The notes under the pieces were generated by a model. It was not told the origin of the DNA. It did no database searches and saw only the letters and a list, made by a program, of their open reading frames with translations. From Chondrosia reniformis (Eukaryota > Porifera > Demospongiae > Chondrillida > Chondrillidae): DNA of 64,000 bases. Location: the NCBI GenBank assembly GCA_947172415.1, contig OX359192.1:4962501-5026500 (forward strand), read 5' to 3'. The stretch's first letter is position 1. Each line of letters opens with the position of its first letter. Below, piece after piece: positions 35,419-45,794 of this stretch. A program made the position numbers and the translations under genes.

Positions 35419-37700
35419 ATGAATAATTCGAGGCATGTTGCCATTGCATTAGCCATTCTGCTGCTTGGTAACTGTTCACAGGCTATTATAAATGTTGAAG
35501 AACTAGACTATAGCAACAGTACCTGTCAGAGGTATTCACCTTGCAACAATACTGATGAAATAGTACAAGCTATACTCACTGATGAAGGTAACTATCAACG
35601 ATTGGTAGAAGCTTTCTTCCCTATCAACCATGCAAGACCTCAGTCAGTGTTGATTATTTTCTTTACAAATGGAACATCCATCAGCAAAGAAGTGTGCATT
35701 GAGAGGGAACCATATTATGGAATGTTATTTGAATTAAATGGAATAAAGAATGTTTATGGTACAGTGTGGTATGCATCTACAATGAACACTGTCATTTCAG
35801 AGGTAACAGTACATGATATGGCTCTCTTAATACCTCAATACTTTCTTGGTCAGTTCTTGAGAGTAAGTCCAGTTATCACGGACTATGTTAGTGTTTGCCT
35901 AACAATTCCCTATCTTAAGCCACCAGATGGAATGAATTCAGAAATTGATAATGCCTTTTTGCCTGTAATAATGATTGTGAGTTATATTATTATTATTATT
36001 ATGATTATGAATATAACACAGGAAATAATAATACAACTAGCTCATTGCTATTATTAGAGTGTCCATGCAAAACCAAAAGTGGTTAAGGGGCACAGGGCTA
36101 TACCTGGACAAGTATAAACCCATCACCACTTAAGGCTATCAGGCCATCCACCCAGGTACATAGCCTGACTGCCTGGGCCCATTAAGCCATCGCCACTTAA
36201 GGCTACCAGGCCGCACTTCTCAGACAGCCACATACAAACACCGAGTTCGGAGGTGATGCATCAATTCAATGACTGTTTGTGTTTAATAGGTGTGCTGATG
36301 TGAGTACATGGTACATGTGAATAGATAATATTATACAAAAATCAATTTAATAGTGATATGCAGGGGAGGAAGCCATGGGGGTTAATTGCCAGGGTTGGTA
36401 TGTTTTAGCTAGGTCTCAGTCATAGCAAGGATATCCGGTTGCAGGACAGATATGACCTTGGCCCTAACATCATTAGGTCTAACATTACGTTCTACTTCCC
36501 CTATATCCTAGTCCTCCAGTGGCACCTTATATTATGATATCGGATTCTGCCAAGTTCTACTTGTTACACATGTCATGTTACACATACGTCATATATTTGT
36601 GAATTATGTATCTGATTCTAGATACCATTTTTTATGTAATATAAATTTTTATATAGCTTAAGGAAGCAGTTCTTAGGAAGAAGACTGATACTGTTACATA
36701 CAGTAAAGCCATGGGATTTGCTTGTGGAATACAGTCAGGAGATAGCAAGTACTGTTATGGTGGATGCATCCTTTTTCCCAATCCAGGCAAACATCCCATT
36801 TCAGTTCATGGTTTCTTTGTGTTAGCTTTAATTTTAGTTTGGCCACTTGGTGTTCTGATGCTGTTTATTGCTTATGGAGGAAGAGAATACACTGTGTCAA
36901 AAATAGCAAGTGGTACTTGTGAAATATCTACCTTCAGTCTATCATGGGCTTCTATCATATTTTCCTTCTTCTTCTTTGGCTATATACTAATTCATGGTAT
37001 AACAATGGCAGTTACATTTCTAATTTCAGAAAAAGATTGCAATTGGAATGGATCTTATGGATTTTTGCCTAATGTTGGTCTTGGTCTAACTGGTATATTT
37101 TCCATCAGCCTTGTGATTGGAGCAGACATGTTAGTCTGTATAACAACAAAAATTCCTGACCAAGCATTTCCAGTTCCAAATTGTGTTTTTATATTGCTAA
37201 ATTATGGGACATTTAAATGTTTCAATGATAATACAGTGAAAAGATTAGCAGTGAAGCTTAGTGTTTGTTCTGTAATATTGGCATTCCTTGCCTTTTCTGG
37301 TTATCACTTGCCTATTGTACTTTTAGCAATACTAGCTGCTCCTTATCGAATTGCATTTCTTTTCTTGAGTATGGTTTTATTTGCTATCTCTATTGTTGCA
37401 CTCATTGCAGCTGTCATGAGTATTGATCAGGTGTTTGTTTCAGATTACAGAGTAGCCATAACAGGTAAAATTGGATGTAAGCAATGTCTCTCATGGCTAT
37501 ATACTTTCACGTTGTCATTGTTTGGGGCTAGCTTTCTAGTGAGCATTCATTGTCTCCTTCAATTGGACGTGACTCTTCCATTGAGATACTCCATCAACTT
37601 CTCGTGGTTCTTTTCTGCTATGATAACTGTAGCCATTCCTCACATAGTTGGCTTACTTAATGTATTTGTGACATATATAGGTACGGTAATATTCAAATAA
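35419..37700 (+). CDS. Orphan protein with signal peptide and about seven membrane segments
   Basis: Two exons, 35419-35976 (donor GTGAGT) and 36657-37700, join in phase 0 to give 533 residues. I chose ATG at 35419 because the seven preceding in-frame codons open only on GTG and the residues after 35419 form a good signal peptide (HVAIALAILLLGNCSQA). A roughly 180-residue extracellular part follows, with several NxS/T sites (NST, NNT, NGT) and scattered cysteines. From about residue 225 there are around seven hydrophobic segments, such as VHGFFVLALILVWPLGVLML, SWASIIFSFFFFGYILIHGI and SWFFSAMITVAIPHIVGLLN. The layout is compatible with a seven-helix receptor, but I see no DRY, NPxxY or other diagnostic motif and recognise no family. 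The intron carries a family S repeat. Confidence 0.75.
36050..36405 (+). repeat. Dispersed repeat family S, copy 2
   Basis: Same order as copy 1: TTAGAGTGTCCATGC, GTGGTTAAGGGGCACAGGG, two ACTTAAGGCTA(C/T)CAGGCC blocks, CCGAGTTCGGAGGTGATGCA, ending GCCATGGGGGTTAATTGCCA. Inserted in the intron of the orphan seven-segment gene. Confidence 0.8.
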
Positions 37701-38480
37701 GGAACTCAAATGAGAGTGTTTAAATATATTTAACATGTTTAAGTGTATATTTTGAAGAATGAACTAAGGTGTACTGCATGTCATGTGCATGAATGGATGG
37801 ACTTTCTTTCAAGATGTAGAAGATGAATGCATACTTGTAAAAGCCTAGCTATAGACATGGATTTACAAAGTACAAATACCATTTATTTATTGTATATCAA
37901 TGAGTTGTAAGCTTTAAACGTATAATTTTATATTTCTATAATACAGGAATGGAGATACAGCTTTAACTGTTGAGGAGAGTCACAGACACCTTTAAAGTAT
38001 AATTATAAAAGTTTAAATAAATCCCTGTATCCCTGCTTCATTTAAGGATTTCCTCTGTTTGCCAAATGAATAGCACATACATGCGTGTGCTGTCTGCATG
38101 ACCCTGGTCAAAACAAACCCATCGCTAAGATATGATTTTATCACACATACGTATATAGTATAGCAGATTGATTTCGGATATCATGTATATATATACGCTT
38201 CAAAGGCCACAGCTAGTGTACACTATTTCTATCCGATTCTACAAAATTTAATCATTTTATAGGAGAGTCTACTTCTATAAGGTAAGTTTTAAGATTTTAA
38301 TTAGGAAGCTATGGACTAACATGAAGATATATGTAGATGTATAAATCTATTATCTGTATTTAAAATTGTTATTGGCTGACAGTATTATCCCTATATATGA
38401 TCTGATCAATATGTTAGTACGTATATACCTTGCATGGAGTTATAAAATTCATTTGCCACGCCTGATATATAGATAGACAT
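37701..38480. other. 3' flank of orphan gene, no gene seen
   Basis: AT-rich sequence. AATAAA-type signals occur about 300 bases after the stop (AAATAAATCC near 38016). I see no exon or clear element. Confidence 0.35.
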
Positions 38481-38489
38481 TAGGGGAGT

Positions 38490-39040
38490 GGTGTAAACCT
38501 TGATCAGTGAAGATAAATGTCCCTAAATGTGGAATTATGCATTTCAGGAAGAGAAGGGTGCTAGGACTAGCAAGAAGTTTGAGATTGAGGGAGAGGAGAT
38601 TAAGGTTGCATGTGTCAGATTATAAATACCTCAGTTGCATATTAAATGAATGTCTTAACATATAGACAAATTCTGGAGAGAACAGTGAACTCACATGGTG
38701 CATAAAACTCATGGAATTCCTCAATAGTTGTGACATGTGCTTATTAAATGGAAGAACCCTTTCCAATAATCAAGGTAATTACAATCACTTTGGTTGCCCA
38801 AAGACATTTTGATAAGTTAGTCGGGAATCCCATGGGGAATACATCTTCTAGGGGATCTTTGGGAGTACCACATCAGGCATTAAAATCACCACAGATAAAG
38901 AAGTTACCAAGATCTTGAAATTTGCATGGGTCTGGGATATAAGAGTATATCAAAATATTCTACTGATGTGTCACCTCTACTACAGCCTACTGGGGGAAGG
39001 TAGCCAACACACAGGACAAAGTCAACAAACATTTGTGTAA
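38490..39040. pseudogene. LINE debris, two orientations
   Basis: On the plus strand 38515-38650 gives NVPKCGIMHFRK, TSKKFEIEGEEIKV and VSDYKYLSCILNE in adjacent frames, the C-terminal reverse-transcriptase region of Jockey/CR1-like elements. 38735-38790 gives MCLLNGRTLSNNQGNYNHFG, an APE-type endonuclease segment. On the minus strand about 38960-39035 reads MFVDFVLCVGYLPPVGCSRG, another endonuclease segment. At least two broken insertions are therefore present. Confidence 0.65.
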
Positions 39041-39049
39041 TACTATATT

Positions 39050-39360
39050 AGGGCACAGGGCTATATCTGGACATGTATAAACCATCGCCACTTAAGGCTT
39101 AAGGCTACCAGGCCACACTTCCCAGACAGCCACATACAATCACCGAGTTCGGAGGTGGTGCATCATATAAGTGATAATATATAAGTGTCTGCATGGTGTG
39201 GTGTATGTGCATGGGTGTGGTTGTATATATACAACAAATAAGGTGAGTAAAATTAATATACATGTGAATAATAATTTAAAACGTATATATGTATAAGTAT
39301 AAAACAAGGGTGATATGCAGGTGAGGGAGCCATGGGGGCTAATTGCCAGGGTAGGTACGT
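39050..39360 (+). repeat. Dispersed repeat family S, copy 3
   Basis: Lacks the left A-box-like end and starts at GGGCACAGGGCTATATCTGG. It has a duplicated CTTAAGGCTTAAGGC, then ACCGAGTTCGGAGGTGGTGC, and ends AGCCATGGGGGCTAATTGCC AGGGTAGGTACG. About one internal repeat unit is missing relative to copies 1 and 2. Confidence 0.8.
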
Positions 39361-40024
39361 TTTTTCCATATTGTCAACAGTAATGAACCAATTCTTTTAC
39401 TTTTACAGGCCTCTCTTAATATAACTAATAATTTCTTGTCATGCATTTTACTGTCAAAACCATTATCTACTTCTTTTAACTCTTCAAGCAGACTAGCTAT
39501 AACATTTCTGAGATTAGGTTTTCCACACCTAAAGACAGTCTTTCCACTTCTATTAAGTTACAATTTTAGCATATTCTATATCTTCCCTTTCTATCTGTGA
39601 CCACCTTCCCTCCTTAATCCTCAGTCTAGCTGTACCACCTCTCAGTTTGGCTATCAGACTTCTAACCTCCGATCCCTGTTTCAAATTTCAGTTTTATAAC
39701 TTGGTTCTATACTATACGTACATATCTAGTTTATCTGACTATGAATACATTTTTTACCTTCACTTTACAGTGCAGTGACACTGCCTGATGGCTCTAACTT
39801 TATTTCTTATAAATATTCAGGTTAACTGAAGTAGGGATGGTGTGCCTAAACATATGTATTGTTAAGTCATTTAAATTTCAGTATATATGCCAATTCTGAA
39901 TGGTTATATCCTTGTCACACCCTTTCTTGTTTTGTTACTTTTTCCTTGAATATAATTTGTTTTGAAGGATTAATCTTTACAACACCATATTGACAACCCT
40001 ACTTTTACCGAATCTATATATATA

Positions 40025-40550
40025 TATAATATTAAAATTACAATCAAGTACTACACAGTACAAGTTACAAATTTAAGAGGGCCAAGTGACTATACAATAT
40101 TAAAATTACAATCAAGTACTAGCTACACATGCAGTGCAAGTTACAAATTTAAAGAGATCCAAGTGACCCCTAGGATAATCAGTATTTTAAACAGTACAAG
40201 ACTTTAGTCACACTATATAGTACTGTTGCAGGCTTTGAAATCCTCAACTACTGCATAGAGAGTAGTAGTTGATACAGATCATCCAATTGCAAGGTAGAAC
40301 ACATGGCCTACCAATTACCTTTTCACACCTTAGTATAGACTGAAGATGATGCATCTGCATGCCATATATCAACAAAGGCTCCAGTATTAAAGGGGTCTCA
40401 GCTAATAACCACAGCAGATTTGATTTGCCTTGTGAGTGAGCTAAGAACACCGACGGTTGGTTGCATGCATTGGCATAATCAACAGGGTTAGAGACCATTT
40501 TGTAACTTGTACACAAGGGACATCACATACGTATATAAAGGCCTTGGCCT
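40025..40550 (+). mobile_element. Family A foldback arm, copy 5
   Basis: Duplicated left terminus (two blocks of ATTACAATCAAGTACTA..CAAGTTACAAATTTA at about 40045 and 40105), the shared core, and right end TTTTGTAACTTGTACACAAG with AAGGCCTTGGCCTT. It is the closest relative of the 14.1-14.6 kb copy, in opposite orientation. Confidence 0.8.
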
Positions 40551-40579
40551 TGTGGTGAAAGAAACTTGTTCTAAGTGTT

Positions 40580-41230
40580 CAGACACTCTCCCAGAGTTTA
40601 GAGCACTCACAAACTCTGGGAGAGTGCCCGATTGCAAGAGTGCCACACTGTAGAGCAGTAGTCCAGGTGAGTAAGAACAAGTGCATTGTACAGCATCTTG
40701 TGTATCTTCACTGGCAGATACTGACTGGCTCTATGTATACATGCACCTTATAGCAGCAAAGATTTTCTTACAGACATTGGACACATGTGATTTCCAACTG
40801 AGGTCTTGGTAGATGGTTAAACTAAGGTATTTGACTGATAGCGAGTCTCTCTCAGGAACAGTGGTATCTTGTAGTTGTACGTCAACCAGCTGCCATTGGC
40901 ATACAAAGATTGTCCACCAAGAGTCATTAGCTGGGTCTTGTTAATGTTCATCTTCAACTGGTTAGTGTGTCAATCCATGTAGCAATGTGAGCCAGGTGAC
41001 CAATGGCAACAGGTGAACATACAACTACAAGATACCACTGTTCCTGAGAGAGACTCACACCTTGGTGAGTCTGCAACATCCTTCACTCTTTGCTGTCAAA
41101 TTTGAAGGCTATACATCATCAGCATACTTGCAGTGCACTTTGTGACTACATCCGGTAGGTTATTTACATACATAGATGAGAAACAGCAGAGGGACAAGAA
41201 TAGAACCTTGGGGCACATTTTGCAACACAT
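40580..41230 (-). pseudogene. CR1/Jockey-like reverse transcriptase relict
   Basis: Reading the minus strand downward from 41220, frames give PKVLFLSLCCFSSMYVNNLP (motif B region), CKYADDV then stop (motif C, YADD intact), MNINKTQLMTLGGQSLY, SLSGTVVSCSC/LFLRET and VKIHKMLYNALVLTHLDYCS-TVW. The order is that of the palm-to-thumb half of the element. It is multiply frameshifted. The right side ends about 0.5 kb before the TIR transposon. Confidence 0.75.
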
Positions 41231-41889
41231 TGGCTCTTTCTGAGCAGCAGCCTTCCAGTATCACTCTCTGCTATCTGCCATCTGGGTAATTTAAAACCAC
41301 CTGAGCGCGTTACCTCCTGTTTAAATGACCCGGGGCACTTTTTAGTAGACATATATGAAATAAGATAAAGAATTACAAACAGGTTCCACACTTAAAATTG
41401 ATATCATAAGATCACCAGGGTTTCGTTCGTTGAAATTTCTGCGCCAAAATTGCTTGCAACCCAGTTGTTGCTCTTCTGGGAACCAATTGTATCCAGGGCA
41501 GTAAATCATCTCTTCAGAGCTTTGGAGGAGCACTTTCCTTCAATCTAGAAGAGCAGATGTAGACTTTACAGCCAAAAGTCAAAACTTATACAGTTCAACC
41601 TAGTCTTAAACCTAAAATATAGCCATATTGGCATACAGGGAAATCCTCTGTATCATTTTGCAGTCTAATAACCCTGTTTCCCAACACTACAAATTTTACC
41701 AGTGCCATGCCCTTGTAGTCTCGTACCCAGACCGCTACTCGCCTCCATATTTATATTATGACGTCACACGGTCGGCGAGATAGGGTCTGGCACATTTCCT
41801 ATGCGACAATTCGTTAATGTCCTGGAATGCTGGGACACTGTGAGGAATGTTAATTGATGACGTAATGTGAAGCCGCTGTTCGCAGCCGA

Positions 41890-42207
41890 ATGGAAGATCT
41901 CAGTAAACTAGCTTTATCTGTGTTAGTCCGCGAAGCGGCTTCTCGACTAGGCTTCACGAACGTCAAACCTCAGCAGCTGGAAGCGATTTTGGCATTCTGC
42001 GGAGGCAAGGATGTCTTAATTCCTACTGGGTTCGGGAAGACGCTGATTTTCGCTGTTCTTCCGTCGTTGTTTAACACGATTCGAAGATCGACTACTAGCA
42101 TTGTAGTGGTTTTGAGTCCCCTAGCAGCTCTGATGGCGGAACAAAGGAAGAAATTTATCCCGATGGGAGTGAATGCGGAGTTCCTGGGCAGCATCCCCAA
42201 TGAATGA
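41890..42207 (+). CDS. RecQ-like helicase N-terminal ORF in transposon
   Basis: 105 residues from ATG 41890, 78 bases inside the left terminal repeat. Superfamily-2 RecQ signatures are present in order: AASRLGFTNVKPQQLEAILA (motif 0, residues about 16-35), PTGFGKT (Walker A, 45-51) and LSPLAALMAEQ (motif Ia, 75-85), then AEFLGSIPNE and a stop. Motif II (DExH) and the whole second RecA domain are missing. The frame therefore cannot be an active helicase alone, unless an intron or a longer relative exists. Its composition is richer in GC than the surroundings. The ORF is intact to its stop and uses normal codons. It overlaps a possible minus-strand exon (42121-42333). Confidence 0.75.
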   Translation: MEDLSKLALSVLVREAASRLGFTNVKPQQLEAILAFCGGKDVLIPTGFGKTLIFAVLPSLFNTIRRSTTSIVVVLSPLAALMAEQRKKFIPMGVNAEFLGSIPNE

Positions 42208-42333
42208 CGATTCATCCATCGTTTGGAGTGTCAAGCACAACTGATCTTGATCATCACTGATCCCACTCGCAGCAATGGAGACATTCATGATGTCCTCCCT
42301 GACACCCAATGTCAATTTCTGAAAATTTGGGTC
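42121..42333 (-). CDS. Possible terminal exon of the transposon minus-strand gene
   Basis: After an acceptor-like GCATGCAG on the minus strand, 70 residues (DPNFQKLTLGVREDIMNVSI... to LFRHQSC) run open to a stop at 42121. They could be the last exon of the zinc-finger gene that starts at 45143, which would make its 3' end antisense to the helicase ORF. The foldback at 42373-42754 would then sit in an intron. There is no homology support. Confidence 0.3.
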   Translation of the reverse strand, partial: DPNFQKLTLGVREDIMNVSIAASGISDDQDQLCLTLQTMDESSFIGDAAQELRIHSHRDKFLPLFRHQSC

Positions 42334-42372
42334 CTGCATGCCATTGAATTAAATAAATACACATCTCATGAT

Positions 42373-42754
42373 ATACAAGTTAAATAAAAACATTCAAAAA
42401 TGAAGTTAAAAGTAGGGATGGCACTATAACAGTGATTGGCACATCTAGAAAAAGTAACGAAACAAGAAAGTGATCATATGGTAAGGCTAACATTGCAGAA
42501 GTGGCATACTGAAACTTAACTATACACATCACTTCTATGTTTGGGCGCATCATGGATATACTAGAAGTAGGGATCGATGCGCCCAAACATAGAAGTGATG
42601 TGTATAGTTAAGTTTCAGTATGCCACTTCTGCAATGTTAGCCTTACCATATGATCACTTTCTTGTTTCGTTACTTTTTCTAGATGTGCCAATCACTGTTA
42701 TAGTGCCATCCCTACTTTTAACTTCATTTTTGAATGTTTTTATTTAACTTGTAT
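42373..42754. mobile_element. Family C foldback, perfect 179-bp arms
   Basis: Arms 42373-42551 and 42576-42754 are exact reverse complements around a 24-base spacer. The inner ends are GGGCGCATC/GATGCGCCC and the outer ends are ACAAGTTAAATAAAAACATT and its complement. No coding capacity. Diverged relatives lie at 22.1, 48.95 and 63.35-63.6 kb. Arm identity implies very recent formation or ongoing arm correction. Confidence 0.95.
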
Positions 42755-43249
42755 TGCTCCTTTTTTCTTGTTAATATTTGTTTTGAAAGTTTTCTTGGCG
42801 AAAACTCGAAATAAAGTAGCAGAATAGACGATATAATAGAGAGCTCTAAATTAAAAAATGGCGTCCGAAAAGATCCCAAATTTGATAAGATGTTTTCTAC
42901 CGTTCTTTAACATTCAGTTTAGGATATTAAAGGGTCCATAATCGTTAAGAATACGACTGTATATAGGCCCTGCAAAGCGACTAAGAAATTCGATCGCGGG
43001 TAACGGCAGTACCACAAATATTACTCATTCGGGTTACTTATTTTATATACAGAGAATTTGAAACTTAATTAAAAAATGGCGTTCAAAGAGGCCCTAAATT
43101 TGGCACTTTCAAAAGTAACACGCTTCGGTTGGAGCGCGTTGAAATCTAGGGTAGCCTATTCCCTAGTTCGGAAACATTCATGACGATTTAGTATTTGTAT
43201 GTACCTGCGTAAGTTCGCATGTTAGCGCTAGCTCATTTGAAAAAAGAAG

Positions 43250-43251
43250 AA

Positions 43252-43282
<31 letters not shown>

Positions 43283-43290
43283 AAGAAAAA
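43250..43290. repeat. AAG microsatellite
   Basis: About ten consecutive AAG units inside the TIR transposon, after GAAAAAAGAAGAATAAG. Confidence 0.9.
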
Positions 43291-43668
43291 ATGAGGAATT
43301 GCAGAATTTGGCCTATTTCGGTTTAACCACTTTGCGAAGGTTGTAGAGCATCGTAACATGTTTTGGCGTTTAGAAAAGCATGCAAAAACGACTGCAAACA
43401 CACGAATGCAACCGAAAATCTGAACGTTGTTGATTTATGAGGTGTTAATTGATAATACATTGAATAGGGCGGCCATGTTTTTTTTCGGCCATCCCTACTT
43501 ATAGAGTACTACCGTACTCTATGATAGTACTACCGTACTCTATGATATATACAATCTATACATACCATACATAGGAGCATGCATATGCATGCATGGCTAG
43601 TGATGCGTATATTATAATTCTTCAATCTTGCTTCTAAATGCACACCAATGAAAGTTATACACATTTAC

Positions 43669-45143
43669 CTCCATCCAGGCAGACTCTAGCACCGACTCAA
43701 TCATAACTTCCCACTGCAGCACTTTTCGGTCATATTCCTCTGATAGCTTTTGCTGTATCTTGAGAAAGGTGTTCCTATGAACCGTCAGCATCAGAGGTTG
43801 AAGCCTCATATGTGTCTATGTATATTATCCATGGATAAAGCATGTGTAAACCACGCATGTAATGAAATGCTGGTAATGATCAAATTATATGACTGTCAGC
43901 TATATATATCATACAATTCAGGAAAACAGGAAAGTTACGCACAGCATGCATATATACATGCTTATTCTAAAAGACAGTATACATGCATACATAATATACA
44001 CCAACCTGGCTTGAAGCATGTCCATAAAGAAGAACAAGTGACAGCAACAACTGCACCAAATCAGCTTGCTTGTTATTAGCTTTTGCCAGAATCGCTACGA
44101 TGACACATAGGCATGGGTACAAACTGCTCCTTTTCTGGCTTGGTAGGGCAAGTGACAAGATGCGAAGTAAATTCGGGCATCTCATTTGGAATTCCCGGTA
44201 AAGATTGGCCCAGCTGAATGACATGAATATAGATTCATTAGCTGGCCTGACAGATGCTATATAGGATGCTACTTTGTGTGTCTCGTCCTTTAGCACATGG
44301 CCAATGGCTTGCAACACGTGCCTAAGCATCTGCTTGTGCATCACCACTCCTTTCCCGACCTTGGAGTAGGCTGCCGTAGTGACGCCCTTAATCACTTGTT
44401 TTTCGGCTCCACTTGGTGGTAGGTAGTACTGGACTCGGGATGGGTAGTAAATACCCACCTGAATGCACAATTAATGCATGCATGGACACAAAGGACAGAC
44501 AAGATGTTTAGTTAATGATTGTATAGCAGGAGTAAAAGTATTTCATTTACAGCCACAAACATTTGGCCTGATATAGAACCCTCCTTAGATTCCACACAAG
44601 CATTTAGACAGTACACATCACACCACAAATGTAAACATCAATGGGATCATGATGGAATGCAAAGGCATCCACATGTAGCTGCATGCAATTTCTGATGTTA
44701 CCTATATTGTATCACTGCGCATTAAACTCAACATCACATCTTTTTCTTACCTGCAATGGTGGTGATTGCTGTTGCTCTCCCGCTTCGAGTCTTGGGCGCT
44801 TAGGAGTAGACATCGCCAAGGGAAGAGGAGGCCTTGCTCGGGCAGGAGAGTGCGCACTCTGACTTGAAACCGTCGCTGTGTTGCTAAGAAGGCGCTCCGC
44901 GTACTGGCATCTCTCCCTTAGTTTCGGATACTCCTCGACAATCTTGGAGCAATCCAAACACACGTAGGAGCCGACCGGGAATACCTCCTTCAGGTCGCCC
45001 ACTTCTTGTCTGCGGCTCACCTTAAAATAGTACAGCAAACTGCTCCTGATGACTCCAGCCCTCTCACTCCGTCCAAACAGTAAACTGCGCTTTTTCCTCT
45101 CTGGTACGTTCTTCCTGCACACGCAGCAGCAAGCCTCCTCCAT
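43669..45143 (-). CDS. Transposon-encoded zinc-finger, transposase-like protein, partial
   Basis: Three exons join in phase 0: 44751-45143 (ATG at 45143, 83 bases inside the right repeat), 44006-44458 and 43669-43815, giving at least 331 residues. The N-terminus has two CxxC pairs, CCVCRKNVPERKK (residues about 6-18) and YVCLDCSKIVEEYPKLRERC (about 57-76), a ZAD-like treble-clef arrangement. A proline-rich linker with KRPRLEAG (possible nuclear signal) follows. Exons 2-3 are helical (YSKVGKGVVMHKQMLRHVLQ, SFSWANLYREFQMRCPNLLR, LLLSLVLLYGHASSQ, EEYDRKVLQWE). I remember similar zinc-finger plus helical architecture in large uncharacterised families of cnidarian genomes that behave like transposon proteins, but cannot name the family. 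No catalytic DDE triad is visible. Downstream exons are not secured. Confidence 0.6.
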
Positions 45144-45331
45144 CGCTCCGCGAGGGGAACGCGTAACACTTATTATTTAGCGCGTGCAATAAATTATTTG
45201 CATATTTGTGGTTGCGTGGGTGGAAGAATTGTCGCATAGGAAATGTGCCAGACCCTATCTCGCCGACCGTGTGACGTCATAATATAAATATGGAGGCGAG
45301 TAGCGGTCTGGGTACGAGACTAATGCCCTTG

Positions 45332-45794
45332 GAGGTAAAAAGGTGTAGCCCACATTCCTTAAGCACTGCTTATATAACCAGTTCATGATCATACAACCAC
45401 TCTCTTTCAAGCACTCTCTTAAATGTCTGCTGAACCAATGTAGTCCAGAGGGACTCCTCTTGTAGCTGTGAACTACAACTGATCATGAGAACGGATCCAG
45501 CATTGCATGTTTGACACAGGTACTGCCCCTTACATGGGGGGATGGGTTGATGGACAGCTTGTCTGCTATGATGGATGTCACTTGCTTGCAAGTGAGAACG
45601 GCTGGAGTCACACACACATCAGCAGTTGGTGAGATTATGAAGACGTGTGTGCAATGTGGCAAAAGAATGCAGCTACTACCTTCCTTAGTTTAGCTTTCAG
45701 TGAGGACAATATAACTTTTGCCTACCTTTCCAGATTGCTGTAATTTGGTAGTAAACAAACGGTTATCAGCTGCGTGGCTCGAAAGCATCTCAAG
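45332..45794. other. Upstream region of VPS4-like gene
   Basis: Between the transposon and the VPS4-like start. A minus-strand frame at 45370-45615 contains CKGQYLCQTCNAGSVL but has no context, so I do not call it. The VPS4-like promoter should lie in the last 100-200 bases. Confidence 0.4.

Larger units (their letters stand above)
41716..45322. mobile_element. 3.6-kb TIR transposon with helicase and zinc-finger genes
   Basis: The element starts TAGTCTCGTACCCAGACC and ends with its exact complement. The terminal inverted repeats, 41716-41812 and 45226-45322, are identical over 97 bases. They are flanked by the 9-base direct repeat ATGCCCTTG (41707-41715 and 45323-45331), a clear target duplication. 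Inside are a RecQ-like helicase ORF on the plus strand close to the left end and a spliced zinc-finger gene on the minus strand close to the right end. The promoters of both genes therefore lie next to the repeats. A perfect foldback (42373-42754) and an AAG microsatellite lie in the middle. A 9-base duplication is usual for Mutator-like elements, and some Academ-type elements are reported to carry helicases. I cannot place this one. Confidence 0.9.

Noticed and set aside
41707..41812. Foldback of the CTCGCC-rich terminus as a host palindrome
   Set aside because: The perfect partner 3.5 kb away plus the 9-base duplication identify it as a transposon end.
45370..45615. Minus-strand frame with CKGQYLCQTC
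   Set aside because: It starts and ends without splice or start context and overlaps the presumed VPS4-like upstream region. Unsupported.
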